Assembly (NCBI RefSeq): GCF_037126465.1
Contig: NC_088202.1
Coordinates: forward strand, 85,416,160 to 85,480,159
Direction of reading: 5' to 3'
Origin: Ornithodoros turicata
Lineage: Eukaryota; Arthropoda; Arachnida; Ixodida; Argasidae
DNA: 64,000 bases
The notes beneath the pieces were generated by a model, which saw only the letters and a list, made by a program, of their open reading frames with translations, was not told the origin of the DNA and searched no databases. Shown here one piece after another: positions 32,509 through 44,121 of the stretch (position 1 is the stretch's first letter; each line of letters begins with the position of its first letter). A program made the position numbers and the translations under genes.

Positions 32509-34274
32509 CACGTCACTCTTCAGCTCGTGTTGGTCACGCCTTTAAGCTCTAAATTGAATTTGATGCCACTGAGTATTTTTATAACTCACATTTACAAACT
32601 GAATTCCGTGATTGGAATTCACTTCGTGAGCATATCGTTGTTTTCTCTGTGGCGCACAGTGATTTCGTTCAGAATTGTGAGGGTTTATAATGACCACATT
32701 GACTGTTGCTTTTTGTTTTCTCTTTTATGTATTTTGTGCGTGTGTGAGAGAGATTTGGGCGTGTTCCTGTCAGCAGAACGTATTTTAATAGCTTAACGTG
32801 CAAAGAAAGTGAACCTCGCCCCGCAGATGAAACGAAGAAAAACGAAAATTCAAACACTTGTTGTTATGCAGTGTATGCAATGCCCCCATATGCAATGTCT
32901 GTTATAGGCATTTGAATAGATAAAAAATAGGAATAAATACCCGAAATCAGGCACTGATTTTTAGAATAAATATCTTAATATACATAATAAGAACTGTCAC
33001 CCACCAAACTTCTTTAAAAATAAATGTCAGAAAATCAGAAATATGCATATCCCCCCTTTCTCAGAAACCCTACTCAGAGTTTTAGCTAATTCGAATTTCA
33101 AATACTCAGAAAGACAATTGTTGTACGCGATCCACTTTATAGGACATACACACCCCGCGCAAATCTGGGACTGTATGTGTAAAGTTGGACTGTATATACG
33201 GGATACGGAAAATACACACATTTCCACCGAAGGCCTAAAAACATGATCTCCACAGTCGCTCCTCGCCTCCTCTTGGGATTTCCGCTTGTTCTCTATTAGG
33301 ACGCAGCATGCCCGGCGATATGTCAAAATGCAACCAGCTCACTTTGTCACACTCAACAGCGGTATAGAGTTATAGCTCCAGAAAAGTTTTGCGATGAACT
33401 TCCGAGTCCTGGTGTCCGACGAGTCATAAATGTTCGGAGTTATGGATGGAAGTATCGTTTTTTACGATTGCCATCCCCTTCCACACATTTCCCTCTACTG
33501 CACGGGAAGCATCTCCTTTTGCAATGATTCCAATCAGTTTGTCCCAGTTTTAGATAGCACACAGTAAGAAGGCGCATCTATCATACAATACTGGGGTAAA
33601 AAAAAAAAAACAGAAAGGACAAAACATAAAAAATAAGATAAAAATTTGTGGCGAAACGTACTTGCACTGTTCTTTTTCTTTCCTTTTCTATGTAGAGTTT
33701 ACATCTTCCCGATCATTTACGCAGCTGACACCTAAGAAAGTTCATGTAACGTTTTGGCGTTACAGAGCATAGCGTGTTCGAGAGCATGGAGCAAAAAATC
33801 TATACAGAGCAGCCTTCGCCGTCGACGGTTACTCCACCAGTTTCCTCACAACGCTTTCAAACACGCTGGATCACTTAGCAACGGCCATCAACATTCTCCG
33901 GCTGTTTCAGATCTGTCAGCGCTAGTGTTGCAAGTTACCGGTCAAAGCATCAACTCATTAACAGAGTTAACATCATGAAAGTCCCAACCTTTAGGCTCAG
34001 GCCAGTCCATTTAGGCCCAGGTTGGCTATCATGCCATTGCCGTAGAGAAATTTGTCGTTTCCATCGTCCAGTTATTCTATTCATGCTTGAGGGAAGCCAA
34101 GCTTACCTGGTTTTCTGACCACTTAATAAGGGCTAGCGAAGTCTTAGAATTTTTACGAGGGACCTAACTGCTAGCAGAACCTTGAGCCGAAGTCAACGCA
34201 GTACACTATCGCTTCCAAGCGCTCCAATTCCGCCTGTCGGGAACCTTGACTTGTACCGCTTTTATGATTCAGAG
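32509..34274. other. Non-coding stretch
   Basis: Includes an acceptor-like site (TTTCCTTTTCTATGTAG) near 33696 followed by a 74-codon frame (33754-33978) without a recognisable family. AT-rich at 32930-33010. Nothing else supported. Confidence 0.35.
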
Positions 34275-34440
34275 AAGTCATGGGTAAGTTACTCAAAAAA
34301 TGTAACTAAGTTACAGTTACATTTAGTCTGCAAAAATAGTAACTGAGTTACGATTACAGTTACTCTTTTTGAAACTAGTTGCTGCTATACTTACTCGCAT
34401 TAAAGCAACTTCGTTACTTGGCAATTCCCTGATAAGAAAA
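34275..34440. repeat. GTAAC-type repeat element, copy 3
   Basis: Starts CATGGGTAAGTTACTC, the inverse of the end of copy 4 (GAGCAACTTACTCATG, about 46104). Contains TAACTAAGTTACAGTTAC and similar units. Confidence 0.65.
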
Positions 34441-34537
34441 AAAAAAGGATAAATGCTGTCCACGCATAGCTGCACCATGTTATAAATCTATAACAGCGAG
34501 CGGGCCCTATAACAGCGCGGTGTGAGTTAGTCGAAGG

Positions 34538-34700
34538 CAGGGGTCTGAAACACACGGCACGCGGGCCTCATGTGGCCCGCAATGACCTATTCCGTGGCCC
34601 CCGGGCCCTTGATCACCTCACAGAAGGAACCCTTCCAAAAAGATTAGTAATTAATTAGGAATAAAACCAGATTGTTAGGCACTGTTTTGGTTTGAGGCAA
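34538..34700 (+). mobile_element. hAT transposon left terminus
   Basis: CAGGGGTCTGAAACACACGG followed by CGGGCCTCATGTGGCCCGC is typical of hAT (Charlie-like) ends, which start CAGGGGT and carry a subterminal GGCCCGC palindrome. The right terminus is not found nearby. A matching-type right end is at 62539 but belongs to a different copy. Confidence 0.6.
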
Positions 34701-35157
34701 ATTTGAGGCAGTTTTGTTAGATTTGAGGAGATTTTGTTCTTGCACGGCGTACTGCTGTCTCTGTCCATATGAGGCAGAATTTTCGCATGTGAGCACTTAG
34801 GAGTTTAGGAGGATTAGGATGGGCTCATATTAATTCTCACACTAAGCCAAATAGTAACAAACTAAAAAATAGCACCGGAACAGTCATGTACAAAGACCAT
34901 CGTATTGAAATTTTTTGAAGTGAAATGAACGTATCAAACCCGAAACCATCCATTGTCAGCAATGTCAGCTAGCTCTTTTTCTGTGATTTTTCCCATTTCT
35001 TTTTCCAACTTCATTGTGGAAGCAAAAGCAACAATAGTGTGTGTAAATAGGAGATAATTTCCAGTGCACCTGAAGATTGTCATAATCGTTTGTGAAAGAT
35101 TACGCAATTTTTTACGGATCGGTTTTCATAACTTCAGAACCCGATTTGAAAGGCAGC

Positions 35158-35159
<2 letters not shown>

Positions 35160-35203
<44 letters not shown>

Positions 35204-35258
35204 ACGCACACGCACACACACACGCACACGCACACACACGCACACGCACACGCACACA
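35160..35258 (+). repeat. (CA)n microsatellite with CG interruptions
   Basis: About 100 bp of ACACAC and ACACGC. It creates artefactual Thr-His and Val-Arg repeat frames in several readings. Confidence 0.95.
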
Positions 35259-35444
35259 CCAATGGGACGATGATGTGGCGGGTGATTCACCGCCGGTATG
35301 GCGGTAAACTGCCCCATTGCTCTTGCGGAATGGATGAGAAAGGGATGTTGACGGAAAAGTGTCCTATTAGAGTTCGTCCATTAGTCGATTGCTGGAGAGG
35401 AGCTCAGCAACAACTCGTAGGCCTTGCATCTGATGTGAGGGGTC

Positions 35445-36660
35445 CTACCATGGCCCTAGAATTTTGGCTAAGCTGAACTGGCGTTGATCGACGTGTCGCA
35501 GAGCAGTTTCCACGAGGGCGCGCTCGCGATCGTACTGTCCGAAGACCAAGAGGATGTGATGGACATCACCGCGCACACCACACGTGGAACAGAGGCTGGA
35601 TGCGAAGACACCGAGGAGATGTTTGAAAGCCGGTGTAAAAGCCACATTATGTCTCGTGCGATGGAAGACTGTGGTATAGGGACGTTGCATTCGGTGGGGG
35701 AGAGTAAGGGGCAATGTGGGGTGAAGGGAATAAAGCAGAGTGCGTGATGATGCCATGTTGCCATTGAGAGTGCATCTTGGAGCCGGCGACGCTTGTGACG
35801 AGGTAACGGTGATCCCCTGAGACAAGATGATGGGGACACGCCGGATGCATTAATGCGCGCCTGCGGTTGTTCGATCTGCGTCCTCGTTTCCACTGATACC
35901 CACATGACCCGGTATACACTGGAAGACGATAGAGTGGCCCTGTGCGCTTGCTTTCTTATAGACTTCCTGAATTTCAATGACCACAGGGCTGAGGGTGGGC
36001 TTTCCAGCTCGCTATGTGTTTCACCCAAGACAGCCTGGCGTACAGTGACGCCGAGGAAGCGATGAAAAGATACATGTGTCAGCTGTGCACCAGCAACTGA
36101 AAGAGGGAAGGGATGCATGTTCCTTCTCGTAAACGGGAGTACAACGGACTTTTCAGTCGAGATGTCTATGCCGGCTTTTGCGAGATAGTGTTCAACAGCG
36201 TTCAAAGTGTGTTGTAGGCGCCGCTGGATGGCCGGACGGGATTCGCTACTGGTCCAAATGCAGATGTCATCCACGTAGATCGAAATAGACAGTTTCTTTC
36301 CAATGCAGCCCCAAAGACCCACCATGGCTTAAACAGAATTGAACTCAACACACTCCCCTGCGGGACTCCATGGGTCATCGAGACGTGCTCCGTATCCCCT
36401 TCAAGGGTGCGAACAAATAGTTGCCTGCCATGGAGGAAGTTCATAATCCGTGAGAGTGCTCTGTAGGGTAGGCCGGCTTGGATGCAGAAAGGAGGCGTGG
36501 CTCACGGTGTCGTGGGGGCAGTAAGGGGCAGGGTGCCGTAAATGCAGCCACCACTGTCTTCTTGCGCGCCTTTGCTTCTTCCGCCGACGTAATGAAGTAA
36601 AGAACAGAGTCCATGGAAGACCTGTGCTGGCGGAATCGTCTCATTTCCTGCGGGAAGGAG
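35445..36660 (-). pseudogene. LINE ORF2 reverse transcriptase and C-terminus, 5'-truncated
   Basis: The minus strand reads RRFRQHRSSMDSVLYFITSA, then after shifts AGLPYRALSRIMNFLHGRQL, THGVPQGSVLSSILF, the catalytic IYVDDICIW box (about 36260-36290) and HYLAKAGIDISTEKS. The C-terminal part has a CSTCGVRGDVHHILL zinc-like motif (about 35530-35600). The RT Asp pair is kept (VDD), but at least three frame breaks exist. The upstream end is at about 36660, beside a GAGACAATA repeat, so the element is 5'-truncated. Same broad clade as 52155-52658. Confidence 0.8.
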
Positions 36661-36720
36661 GAGTTCCTCTCGAGACAATAGCTCTAAGACAATAGCACTG
36701 AGACAATACCTCTAAAAGGG
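36661..36720 (+). repeat. GACAATAGC short tandem repeat
   Basis: GAGACAATAGCTCTAAGACA, then GACAATAGCACTGAGACAAT, and a third copy: about 17-bp spaced, three or four units. Confidence 0.7.
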
Positions 36721-36894
36721 ACGGCTGCATTCAAGGAAACCATTTGTGAAACAGATACCACTACAACGGTTTCGTCCTAGAAGTGGTTAGATATTAAATA
36801 AACAAATTTTAAGCATCAGCGCTGGCAGCTGCGGAGGCTCCGGCGACAGCGAGATCTGCGCGACGTCACTCCCTAACAGGAGGAGCGAGAGGGC

Positions 36895-37260
36895 CTCGCT
36901 CAGTATCGCTCTGAGGTCGACACTCGTGACTGCCGCTCACTTATGCTCACTCATTCCGGGCTCAGCTCTGCGCTTGCTCACTCCATGCTGAGTTGTCCGT
37001 TTGCTCACTCCCATACTCAGCTCTCCGCTTACTCACTCATGCTCACTCACTCCCCACTCAGCTCCTAGTTTTGCTGACTCATGTTCACTAATCTCTTAGT
37101 TTTGCTCACTCATCTCCACTCAGCTCTCTGTTCACTCACTCGCTGCTCAGTTCGCTGTTTGCTCACTCATCCTCGTCTCGGCTTCCCGTCTGGCTGAACT
37201 CTCTGTGTGATCACACTCCCGCGTGCACGGGGTTACCTCCGATCCTCGTTTGCTGACTCA
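36895..37260 (+). repeat. GCTCACTC degenerate minisatellite
   Basis: More than ten imperfect copies of units such as GCTCACTCAT..CTCAGCTCT, variable in length (about 25-40 bp). No coding content. A non-autonomous transposon with subterminal repeats is another reading. Confidence 0.65.
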
Positions 37261-37689
37261 CCTCATACACCTCTGGGTTGTCAAGAGCACCAACAGCATG
37301 ATATCTCTTGTATATATCATGATGTTATATATATCATGAGTTGAACTTATGTGATGAGAATTACGTGGAGGTGAAATGAAGTTAGGAAAGGGGAGTAAAT
37401 AAGTAAAGTGAAGTGAAACGCTGAAAGTTCGCACACCCACTTCTTCACGGTTGAGTATGTTATGAGAACTCGTCACTTAATGCACTCATATATTTCCCTT
37501 GGAGCTTTCTTCTCCATGAACAGGAGCTTCACGACAGCCCTAGGGTCAATCTTTGAAAATTTCATGCTGGCAGTAGACATGGCTCTGTCGATAACCCGAG
37601 CAAAAATGAACGCTACGCGTTACAGACCTGCAATTTCTGTTGAACAAAATATAAGCGTGCAAGCAAGCTGGCGAACATTTGAGACTTCA

Positions 37690-37786
37690 AGCCTGAGGAG
37701 GGAGCACAAGAGACTAGTACACAAAAAGTATACAACCGGACGAGTGTCTCTTTGTGTACTAGTCGCTTGTGCTCCCTCCTCAGGCT
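37690..37786. mobile_element. Foldback hairpin, 36-nt arms
   Basis: AGCCTGAGGAGGGAGCACAA and onward (37690-37725) is the inverse of 37751-37786 with one mismatch in 36 nt. The loop is 25 nt. Confidence 0.75.
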
Positions 37787-38367
37787 CAATGATATGCTTC
37801 CCATCTCCTACAATTTCTCTTATTCTCCTTCTTCGTTACCGTCTTTGTATCTACGATGACGAGATCGCGTTGGTATCTGGAAGTGGATCGGGTCGACACC
37901 ACCTCAGCACGCCCTCGTACACTGTAGTTCGGTTGAGGGACCGGCATTTGTCAAACAGACGGAAATTTTGCAACTGGCGTGCACAGTTCGAGCATGTACG
38001 ACCAGCAGTTGTTTGCTGTCAGCCATCAGCGCGCTGAAGGGAATACCTCGGGCCGTCTATCCAACCGTTCCTGCTGTTGCCGCTGGGTCACTGACGCTCC
38101 TAAAATGATTGATGATGCAATCAATGTCGCAATCGCAATGTCGGCTGCGCCAATTACATGTGGTGCCAACTGAAATAGGACAACCTCAAGGCTACACTGA
38201 TGAAGATGACGTCTATAATACCCTACCTTTTGACCCCATGCACGAACCGCGAGGCATGTTCTAAAGCCTGACATTTCTGGCTCGCTTCAACCTCTCGTCG
38301 TCCTGTACTGCAGGCGATATCTGACTGACTATGGTCCGAGAATCATGATAATAGTGAAAGAGCCGTG
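37787..38367. other. Non-coding stretch
   Basis: No coding motif. Frames here (up to 191 codons at 37462-38037) overlap the hairpin and have no family signature. Confidence 0.4.
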
Positions 38368-38372
38368 ATTAC

Positions 38373-38527
38373 TGTGATGATGACTTTCAGCAAACTTGTT
38401 TATTCAATAAACGTCAAGTACAAACTAGGATTCCCTTGACTGACGTAGATTCTACGAAGCACGGCTAGCGTTGTTCTCCAGCCTCTGTCCCGGAGTCTCG
38501 ATCTCGTTGTTCACTTCCGATATTACA
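38373..38527 (-). repeat. 3' LTR of the Gypsy element
   Basis: On the minus strand it begins TGTAATATCGGAAGTGAACA and ends CATCATCACA (TG...CA). It is 155 bp. It aligns with the other LTR except for the simple-sequence expansion there. Confidence 0.8.
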
Positions 38528-38684
38528 TTCCTCCCACGCTTCGAAATCTTTCAGACTTCTTGGTAGGATGCTCCGTGTCGTCCTCTTGGGATACCTGCTC
38601 GTACCGCTTGGCCCACTAGCGACGTCCCCGCTCCGTTTGTTGGTTTTTCTGACGGGCTAGGATGGGAGTATGTCTCCTCTTCTA

Positions 38685-39595
38685 CAGGGTGTCCCAGAAA
38701 ACGTTTCATTGAATTATAATAAAAAAACTACACCACCTAGAGTCATGCGGTAAATGACATTTGTTCTTACTGGGTTTTTGCCGCCACCTCATGTGAATGT
38801 CGTGTAACGTGAGCTTAATTATGTAAATTTTTGCGAGCTTAAGTCGGAAATTTTTCTAGTAAAGGTCACTTTTTTACCCCACCAATGTGATGAGCGTGTC
38901 TAATTTAGTCAAATTAATGATAATTGACAGGGATATTCAGGAGGTATCCCATCGGAAAAAATAGCCGAACATCATACTCTACGGAGGTCGCACAGAATAG
39001 CGCACGATGAATTTTTCAGCACAATCTTTGTCAGTCCGACGAAAGGAGGTTGGAAACCCAGCCCTCCCCGACATCGCAGAAAGAGATAAAACAGGCACGG
39101 CTTATCACGTCCGACTTTCGCTGGGATAATGCTTTTCCTCTCCCAATTTTAGGAACTGTTACTTTTTCTGCTATCACTCTGTGGGCTAGCTTCGGAACCT
39201 CCTTTCGTCGCTCTGAGGGCGATTGCGCTCAAAAAGTCATCGCGCGCTATGGTCCTGTGCTCCGAAAAGCATGATATTCGGCTATTTTTTTCGATGGGAT
39301 AGCTCGTGAGTATCACTGTGAATTATCATCAAATCTGATATCAAATATCAAATTCATCAAATATCAAATTTGAGTGAATTGAGCACGCTCTTCATATTGG
39401 TGGGTAAAAAAGTGACATTTACTTGGCAAATTTCCGAGTTCAGTTCGCAAATATTTACATAATTAAACTTGGAGTACATGACATTCACATTAGGAGGTGG
39501 CAAAAACCCAATAAGAGCAAATGCTGTTGACCGCATGATTCTAGATGGCGTAGTTTTTTTTATTATAATTCAGTGACGTTTTCTGGGACACCCTG
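38685..39595. mobile_element. Foldback element with Tc1/mariner-like ends, nested in Gypsy
   Basis: CAGGGTGTCCCAGAAAACGT at the left is the inverse of ACGTTTTCTGGGACACCCTG at the right, with TA on both sides (38683-38684 and 39596-39597), as for the Tc1/mariner superfamily. Pairing is imperfect but continues for about 300 nt on each arm (AAAACCCAGTAAGAACAAAT-like, AGCCGAACATCAT-like blocks). The centre has an extra inverted pair (GACGAAAGGAGG and CCTCCTTTCGTC). No transposase is coded. Confidence 0.85.
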
Positions 39596-39599
39596 TATA

Positions 39600-41290
39600 T
39601 GTGATGCAGAGCACTTTGCATGGATCGTTGCGGGCTTTGTGTTTGGGGTGCCGCAGGATCTCCGGCGCTGCATAGCCAAAGGTCGACCTCTTCACTTGGA
39701 GATGTTGCTCGGTTCTAAGTCGAATGGTCCCTTGTGAAATCACACTGTGAGTGGTCCTCGGACAGTTTCTTCAAGTAGGTAGAGTCTTATTAGTTTCTGA
39801 CCATTTCTCATAACAGTTACTTGGCTCCCATCGACTTTTACCACAGCGTATGGTTTCGGATGGTAATATGAAGTTAACTTGTTTTTCTTCATCTGTTTCA
39901 CGAGTCACCTTCCTTTAGGTTGTGTGGTTTCACTTTTTCCTCCTCTTCTCTGCATTATTTACACTTGAGCTTTCCAGCTTCATCTTTCTGCTCACATACA
40001 GGTGAACTGCGGAATGCAGGTACGCACTTGCCTTCTAAAGAGTAATTCTGCAGGCGACTTGCCTGTCGTGAGTGTGGAGTTGCGCGGTAATCTAACAAGA
40101 CATGTTGTAATTTCGCCATCCACTGTCTTCCTTCAACGGTGGCTGCTCTTGCAGTTTTGTTGATCGTGCGCATAAAGCGTTCCACCTCTCCGTTCGCCCG
40201 TGGCCAAAGGGGTGTCACTCGGAGATGACAGATGCCGAAATCTCCTCAGTTTCTGCCTTCACAGAGTGTTTGATTGACCTAGATCTTGCATCTACCAGCT
40301 GGACAAGGCTGGAACCCCCTCTCAGAAAAATCCTGGATCCGCCCCTGGGTATACCGAAAAGAGTGAAGATGTTCTCCAGTGCTGGGATCACCTTGTCGGC
40401 TTCTAACGATGCCAGTCTCTTTACTACGGGAAAACGAGAATCTTCATCCTAGAGTTCAAGTAAATGTCTTCTATCTGGAAACGGGCCTGCATGGTCTAAA
40501 ACTAAGTTTTGCCACTGATTTTCTGGCAGTTCAGTCGTTTGTAGGGGTATAGAGGCTGTGTCAGCTACAACAGGTTGGCATATTAGGACACAGCTTTTCA
40601 CCAGTTTCTCGACTGCTTTGTCTATGCCCGTGAACCAAACTTTTTCACGAACCAGCTGTTTTTGTCTTGTGGATTCCCATGTGCCGGTGACGTGCCGGTC
40701 TGATCACCTTCTCTTTCAGTGATTCTGGGATGACTAGTCGTTTGCCACGCAGTATGGCTCCACCTTTTGTAAGCGAAAGTTCATTAACCATAGATTTGAA
40801 TGGGCTGAGCTCGTGTGTCCACATTGAGCTGTCTTTGTTTTGATTGCTTTGGAGTACCTCTGCTAGTCTTCTCAAAACAGGGTCTTTCTTCGTTGCCTTT
40901 CTACTGCTTCTAACGTCAAAGCTCTGGGACACGCTTGCTGTGCTACATGGTTGACGTAGTGGTCAATGGAAGTCTCTCTCTGACATTCCTGTCCACTTGA
41001 CATATTTCGCGATAGGAAGTTTGCAGGATTGATTGCTCCTATTATGTAGCAAACTTGAAATCTGTATGGTTACAGCTAGAGCAACATCCTTTCTATTCTG
41101 GTTGATACCATGGACCTTGCATTTTGAATGGTGATGACCAATGGCTTGTGGTCGGTCTGTACGACAAATGGGGCACCATACAAGTATAGGTGAAAATGCT
41201 TGATTGCAGACATGACACCCAATAGTTCTTTTTCAGTGTGAGAGTATCGTTGTTCCACCGACGACAGTGGTGGTGCTGTAATAAGCAATC
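39600..41290 (-). pseudogene. Gypsy RNase H and integrase remains
   Basis: On the minus strand from the upstream end: RNase H with QRYSHTEKELLGVMSAIKHF and VVQTDHKPL (about 41288-41130). Next is the integrase zinc region ending HRHMGIHKTK (about 40670), then KVWFTGIDKAVEKLVKSCVL and the first catalytic Asp block LVLDHAGPFPD, and a GIP block near 40350. After a foreign insertion of about 120 bp come LRVTPLWPRANGEVERFMR (40218-40160) and a YHPKPYAVVKVDGS tail (about 39860). The segment with the second integrase Asp is missing at the insertion. Stops and shifts break the frame. Confidence 0.8.
40225..40347. mobile_element. hAT-like fragment inserted in the integrase
   Basis: The minus strand starts CAGGGGCGGATCCAGGATTT, a widespread hAT-MITE-type terminus, followed by TTCTGAGAGGGGGTTCC. 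The opposite terminus is missing and no target duplication is seen, so it is a truncated or rearranged copy. Confidence 0.55.
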
Positions 41291-41625
41291 ACTTTGGTTT
41301 TGTTTTCTGTGGTGAATTGACTCAAGATTGCTCCCAATGCCGACGGTCCAGCATCCATAGTGATCTAAGCTTTGTGAGAAGGATTTAAGAAAAACAACTT
41401 TCTCTCTTGTGACATCAGCTTCTTTGCTTCATTAAAAGCTGCGTTTGTGCTCAGTGGACCACTTAAAGTTTATATCCTTCTTCGTCAGTTTGCGTAGAGG
41501 TTCCACCAGTTGTGCCAGCTTAGGCAAAAATCATACACAGTATGAAACCATGTCCAAGAAACTCTTAACTTCGCGAACGCTTTTTTGGCTGAGCAAGTTC
41601 GCAAATTGCTTTCACCTTCTGTGGA

Positions 41626-42876
41626 TCAGGCTCGATTACTTATTCTATGAATAGTAGCCCAAAAAAACTTAAAAGAGGGCTTGCAAAATATGCACTTGCG
41701 AGAATTTAGCACGAGACCTGCATTTGCCAGCCTCTGTAGCACCTGACGAAGTCTCTGGTCGTGCTCTTCTTTCGTTTTCCCCCACACGATCATATAATCA
41801 CTGGCGTTAATGACCACTCCTGCCCCAGCCAGCACCTGACGTATCGCTTCTTGGAAAGCCTCTGCCGCTGAAGAGATGCCAAAATTCAGTCTCCTGTACC
41901 AATACAACCCACAATGAGCTGAAAATGCGGTTATGTCTCTGGACTCCTCTGCTAATTCAAGTTGATGGTATCCATCTCGAAGGTCCAACCTTGAAAAGAG
42001 CTTGGCACCACTCACTGTGCTTATGATATCGTTCACTGTTGGCATGGCATACCGCTCGCGGATGATTACTTTGTTTGGCTCTCGCATGTCTAGGCAGGGT
42101 CTAATGTCTCCCGATTGTGCTTTGGGAACGATCGCCAACGAAGATACCCAACGGGTAGGTCCAGATACTCTTTCAATTATATCCTCCTTTTCCAGATCCT
42201 CAAGCCTCTGTTGCGCGACTTTTGGAAGGGTATTCGATTTGGATGGTTGTGCCACAGGAGAGACCGAACGGTCAATATGCAGATGTACCTGTAAATTCTT
42301 CAGTTTTCCCATTACACTGAAGAGTTGGGGAAACTCTATCTGAGGTGCCACTCCTCGTTCCGTGTCTACGTTTAAGATCACGTGGATCATTCCAAGCGCT
42401 TTTGCCGTCTGGTATCCAATTATGGTCTCAGCTTTTTCATTCATGACAGCCACTTCTGTCAATACTCTGTCCTGTACTTGAATGCGTGTCAATATTATCA
42501 CTACGATGGGCAGTCTTGCCGAGCTTCCATAGGCAAAGTAGCTTGTACTTGCAGGAACGAGTTGCGCGTCCTCGAGAAGCCGAATTACTTGAAAGGTCTG
42601 GACATCTATGATGTCTGCCAACGATCCCGTCTCGATCAACGCTTTTCTTCTTACGGGTCCAACTTTGACTGCGACCTTCGGTAGACTTGGTAATGAGGAC
42701 ATCACATTGAAGACGATGTTATCATCAGAATCCTCCTCATCAAGAACTGCTGGGAGCTGTCTTGATGTCGCTGTCCTCACGCGCTGTTTTGGCTTTGCCG
42801 CTTTATTACTGCGACAATGCCTCGCAGAGTGGTGTTGCTTGTGGCAGCTGCTGCACGTTACCTCCTCGCAGGACAA
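41626..42876 (-). pseudogene. Gypsy pol: zinc knuckle, protease and reverse transcriptase
   Basis: The 416-codon minus frame starts in the gag zinc knuckle (CSSCHKQHHSARHC). The protease follows, with ALIETGSLADIID where ALIDTGA is usual, so the catalytic Asp is Glu. RT blocks are KVAQQRLEDLEKEDIIERV, WVSSLAIVPK, IRPCLDMREPNKVIIRE, FSRLDLRDGYHQLEL and FGISSAAEAFQEAI. The active-site box reads NASDYMIVWG instead of the usual -DDI-VWG, losing one catalytic Asp. A stop (41626) ends it before the RNase H. An intact-looking frame with dead active sites implies a copy that was non-functional or decayed by point change. Confidence 0.9.
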
Positions 42877-43560
42877 CTGGTCTTTCCTTCCGGCTATGGC
42901 CAGCTACCTCCACATCCCCAGCATTTCTTATCGCTTGCTTTGCTATATTAGTGTCCTTTCCTCTTCTTGTTAGCGGTGTTGGACACAGCACTAACCTTCT
43001 GTGTGTTGTCTGCTGTGGCCTCCATTTTATCTGCTTGCTTCTCAGCTTGTTCTAAGGCTTGTCCAAGCTGTTTGAACTTCTCTAAAGCGATACTGGGATA
43101 CCTCAGGGATTGTCTTCGTAGACGACTTGATGCGACGCCTTCAATCATCTGCGCTAGCAAGGCTTGTTCCTTATTGGCGAGTTCACATGTAGACGCCAGA
43201 TTCTTTAGCCTAACGAAATACATCATGATGCTTTCGTCTTGTAGTTGGGCTGCTTGACGAAAACCATGTTGTTCGAAAATCTTTCGCTTGCAGTTTTCGG
43301 TGAGCTTTTGCTTTGTTGCGATATCATCTTCAGCTGTGCCTTCGAGTGCCTCGAAAATATCATAGACTGCTTGTCTGGCGTAGTGTAGCCACATTGCTTT
43401 CTGTTGCTTATTGTCCGTAATGTTGTCAGCTACTACGAAGATGTCGAAACGATGTAGCCATTTCTCCCATCTTTGTGCTATGAAGATGGCTCACCATGTG
43501 GGTCGAAGGCAGCTATCGGCGTCACGAATGGCTGAATTGTGGTAGCTCTGAATCCTCAAT
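42806..43560 (-). pseudogene. Gypsy gag
   Basis: Minus frames give RWEKWLHRFDIFVVADN (about 43480-43430) and a 148-codon frame (42948-43394) with YARQAVYDIFEALEGTAEDD and a helical region rich in Leu, Gln and Glu, typical of Gypsy capsid. A basic end (NTANKKRKGH) leads, after a frameshift, to the two zinc-knuckle modules that continue into pol. Gag builds the particle around the RNA. At least two frameshifts break it. Confidence 0.8.
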
Positions 43561-43594
43561 AGTCAGCAAAATCTTCGAAATCCTCGTCGCCAAG

Positions 43595-43795
43595 TGTGAT
43601 GATGACTTTCAGCAAACTTGTAGATCGAAGTAGACTCTACGAAGAACGGCTAGCGTCGTTCTCCAGCCTCTGTCCCGGAGTTTGTCGTCGTCGTCGTCTT
43701 CGTCCAAGCATTCCTTCTTACTTCTTTCCTTCTTCTTCTTTCTTTCCTTACCCTTCGTCGTCGTCTTTCTCTCGTTGTTCACTTCCGATATAACA
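43595..43795 (-). repeat. 5' LTR of the Gypsy element
   Basis: Begins (minus) TGTTATATCGGAAGTGAACA and ends CATCATCACA. It is 201 bp; the extra length over the 3' LTR is a GTC/CTT simple-repeat expansion at about 43685-43775. Confidence 0.8.
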
Positions 43796-43800
43796 ATTAT

Positions 43801-44121
43801 TTTGGCGCGTACTGCTCTTGAGGACTTCGCGCTATCACTGGTAGCGACCACAAACCATGAGGTTGGATAGCAAATCGCACCGCACATCGAGTGCAGAGGT
43901 CCAGCGTTTCCAAGTACTGCTGTAAATTGCATGCGGTGAAAGACGGAACCGTCCGGGAGAGCGGCGGCACCACAGCTCACAACAAAGAATGTGAAATGAT
44001 CTCTCTTGATTCAAATGTCCTGGCACTCATTGGAACACAACGCAGTGTCACATGCTGTTTTACCTTTTGTAAGCGCGATGGAGGGGGGGTAAAGGGAGCC
44101 TGCTTCTTGTTAGGGTGAGAG
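43801..44121. other. Flank of the Gypsy element, nothing recognised
   Basis: No coding motif or repeat boundary seen. Confidence 0.35.

Larger units (their letters stand above)
38373..43795 (-). mobile_element. Ty3/Gypsy LTR retrotransposon, complete length, inactive
   Basis: Two related LTRs (38373-38527 and 43595-43795) bracket gag, protease, RT, RNase H and integrase on the minus strand. The flanks are ATTAC (38368-38372) and ATTAT (43796-43800), a 5-bp target duplication with one mismatch. A purine tract (GTGGGAGGAA on the minus strand) adjoins the 3' LTR. The sequence next to the 5' LTR, TTGGCGACGAGGAT, is in the primer-site position. Key residues are changed in protease and RT, integrase has an insertion, and a 0.9-kb foldback element lies before the 3' LTR. 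Confidence 0.9.

Noticed and set aside
35064..35317. Thr-His and Val-Arg repeat proteins
   Set aside because: Pure artefact of the (CA)n microsatellite.
42002..43055. Plus-strand frames of 96-121 codons
   Set aside because: Shadows of the minus-strand Gypsy gag-pol.
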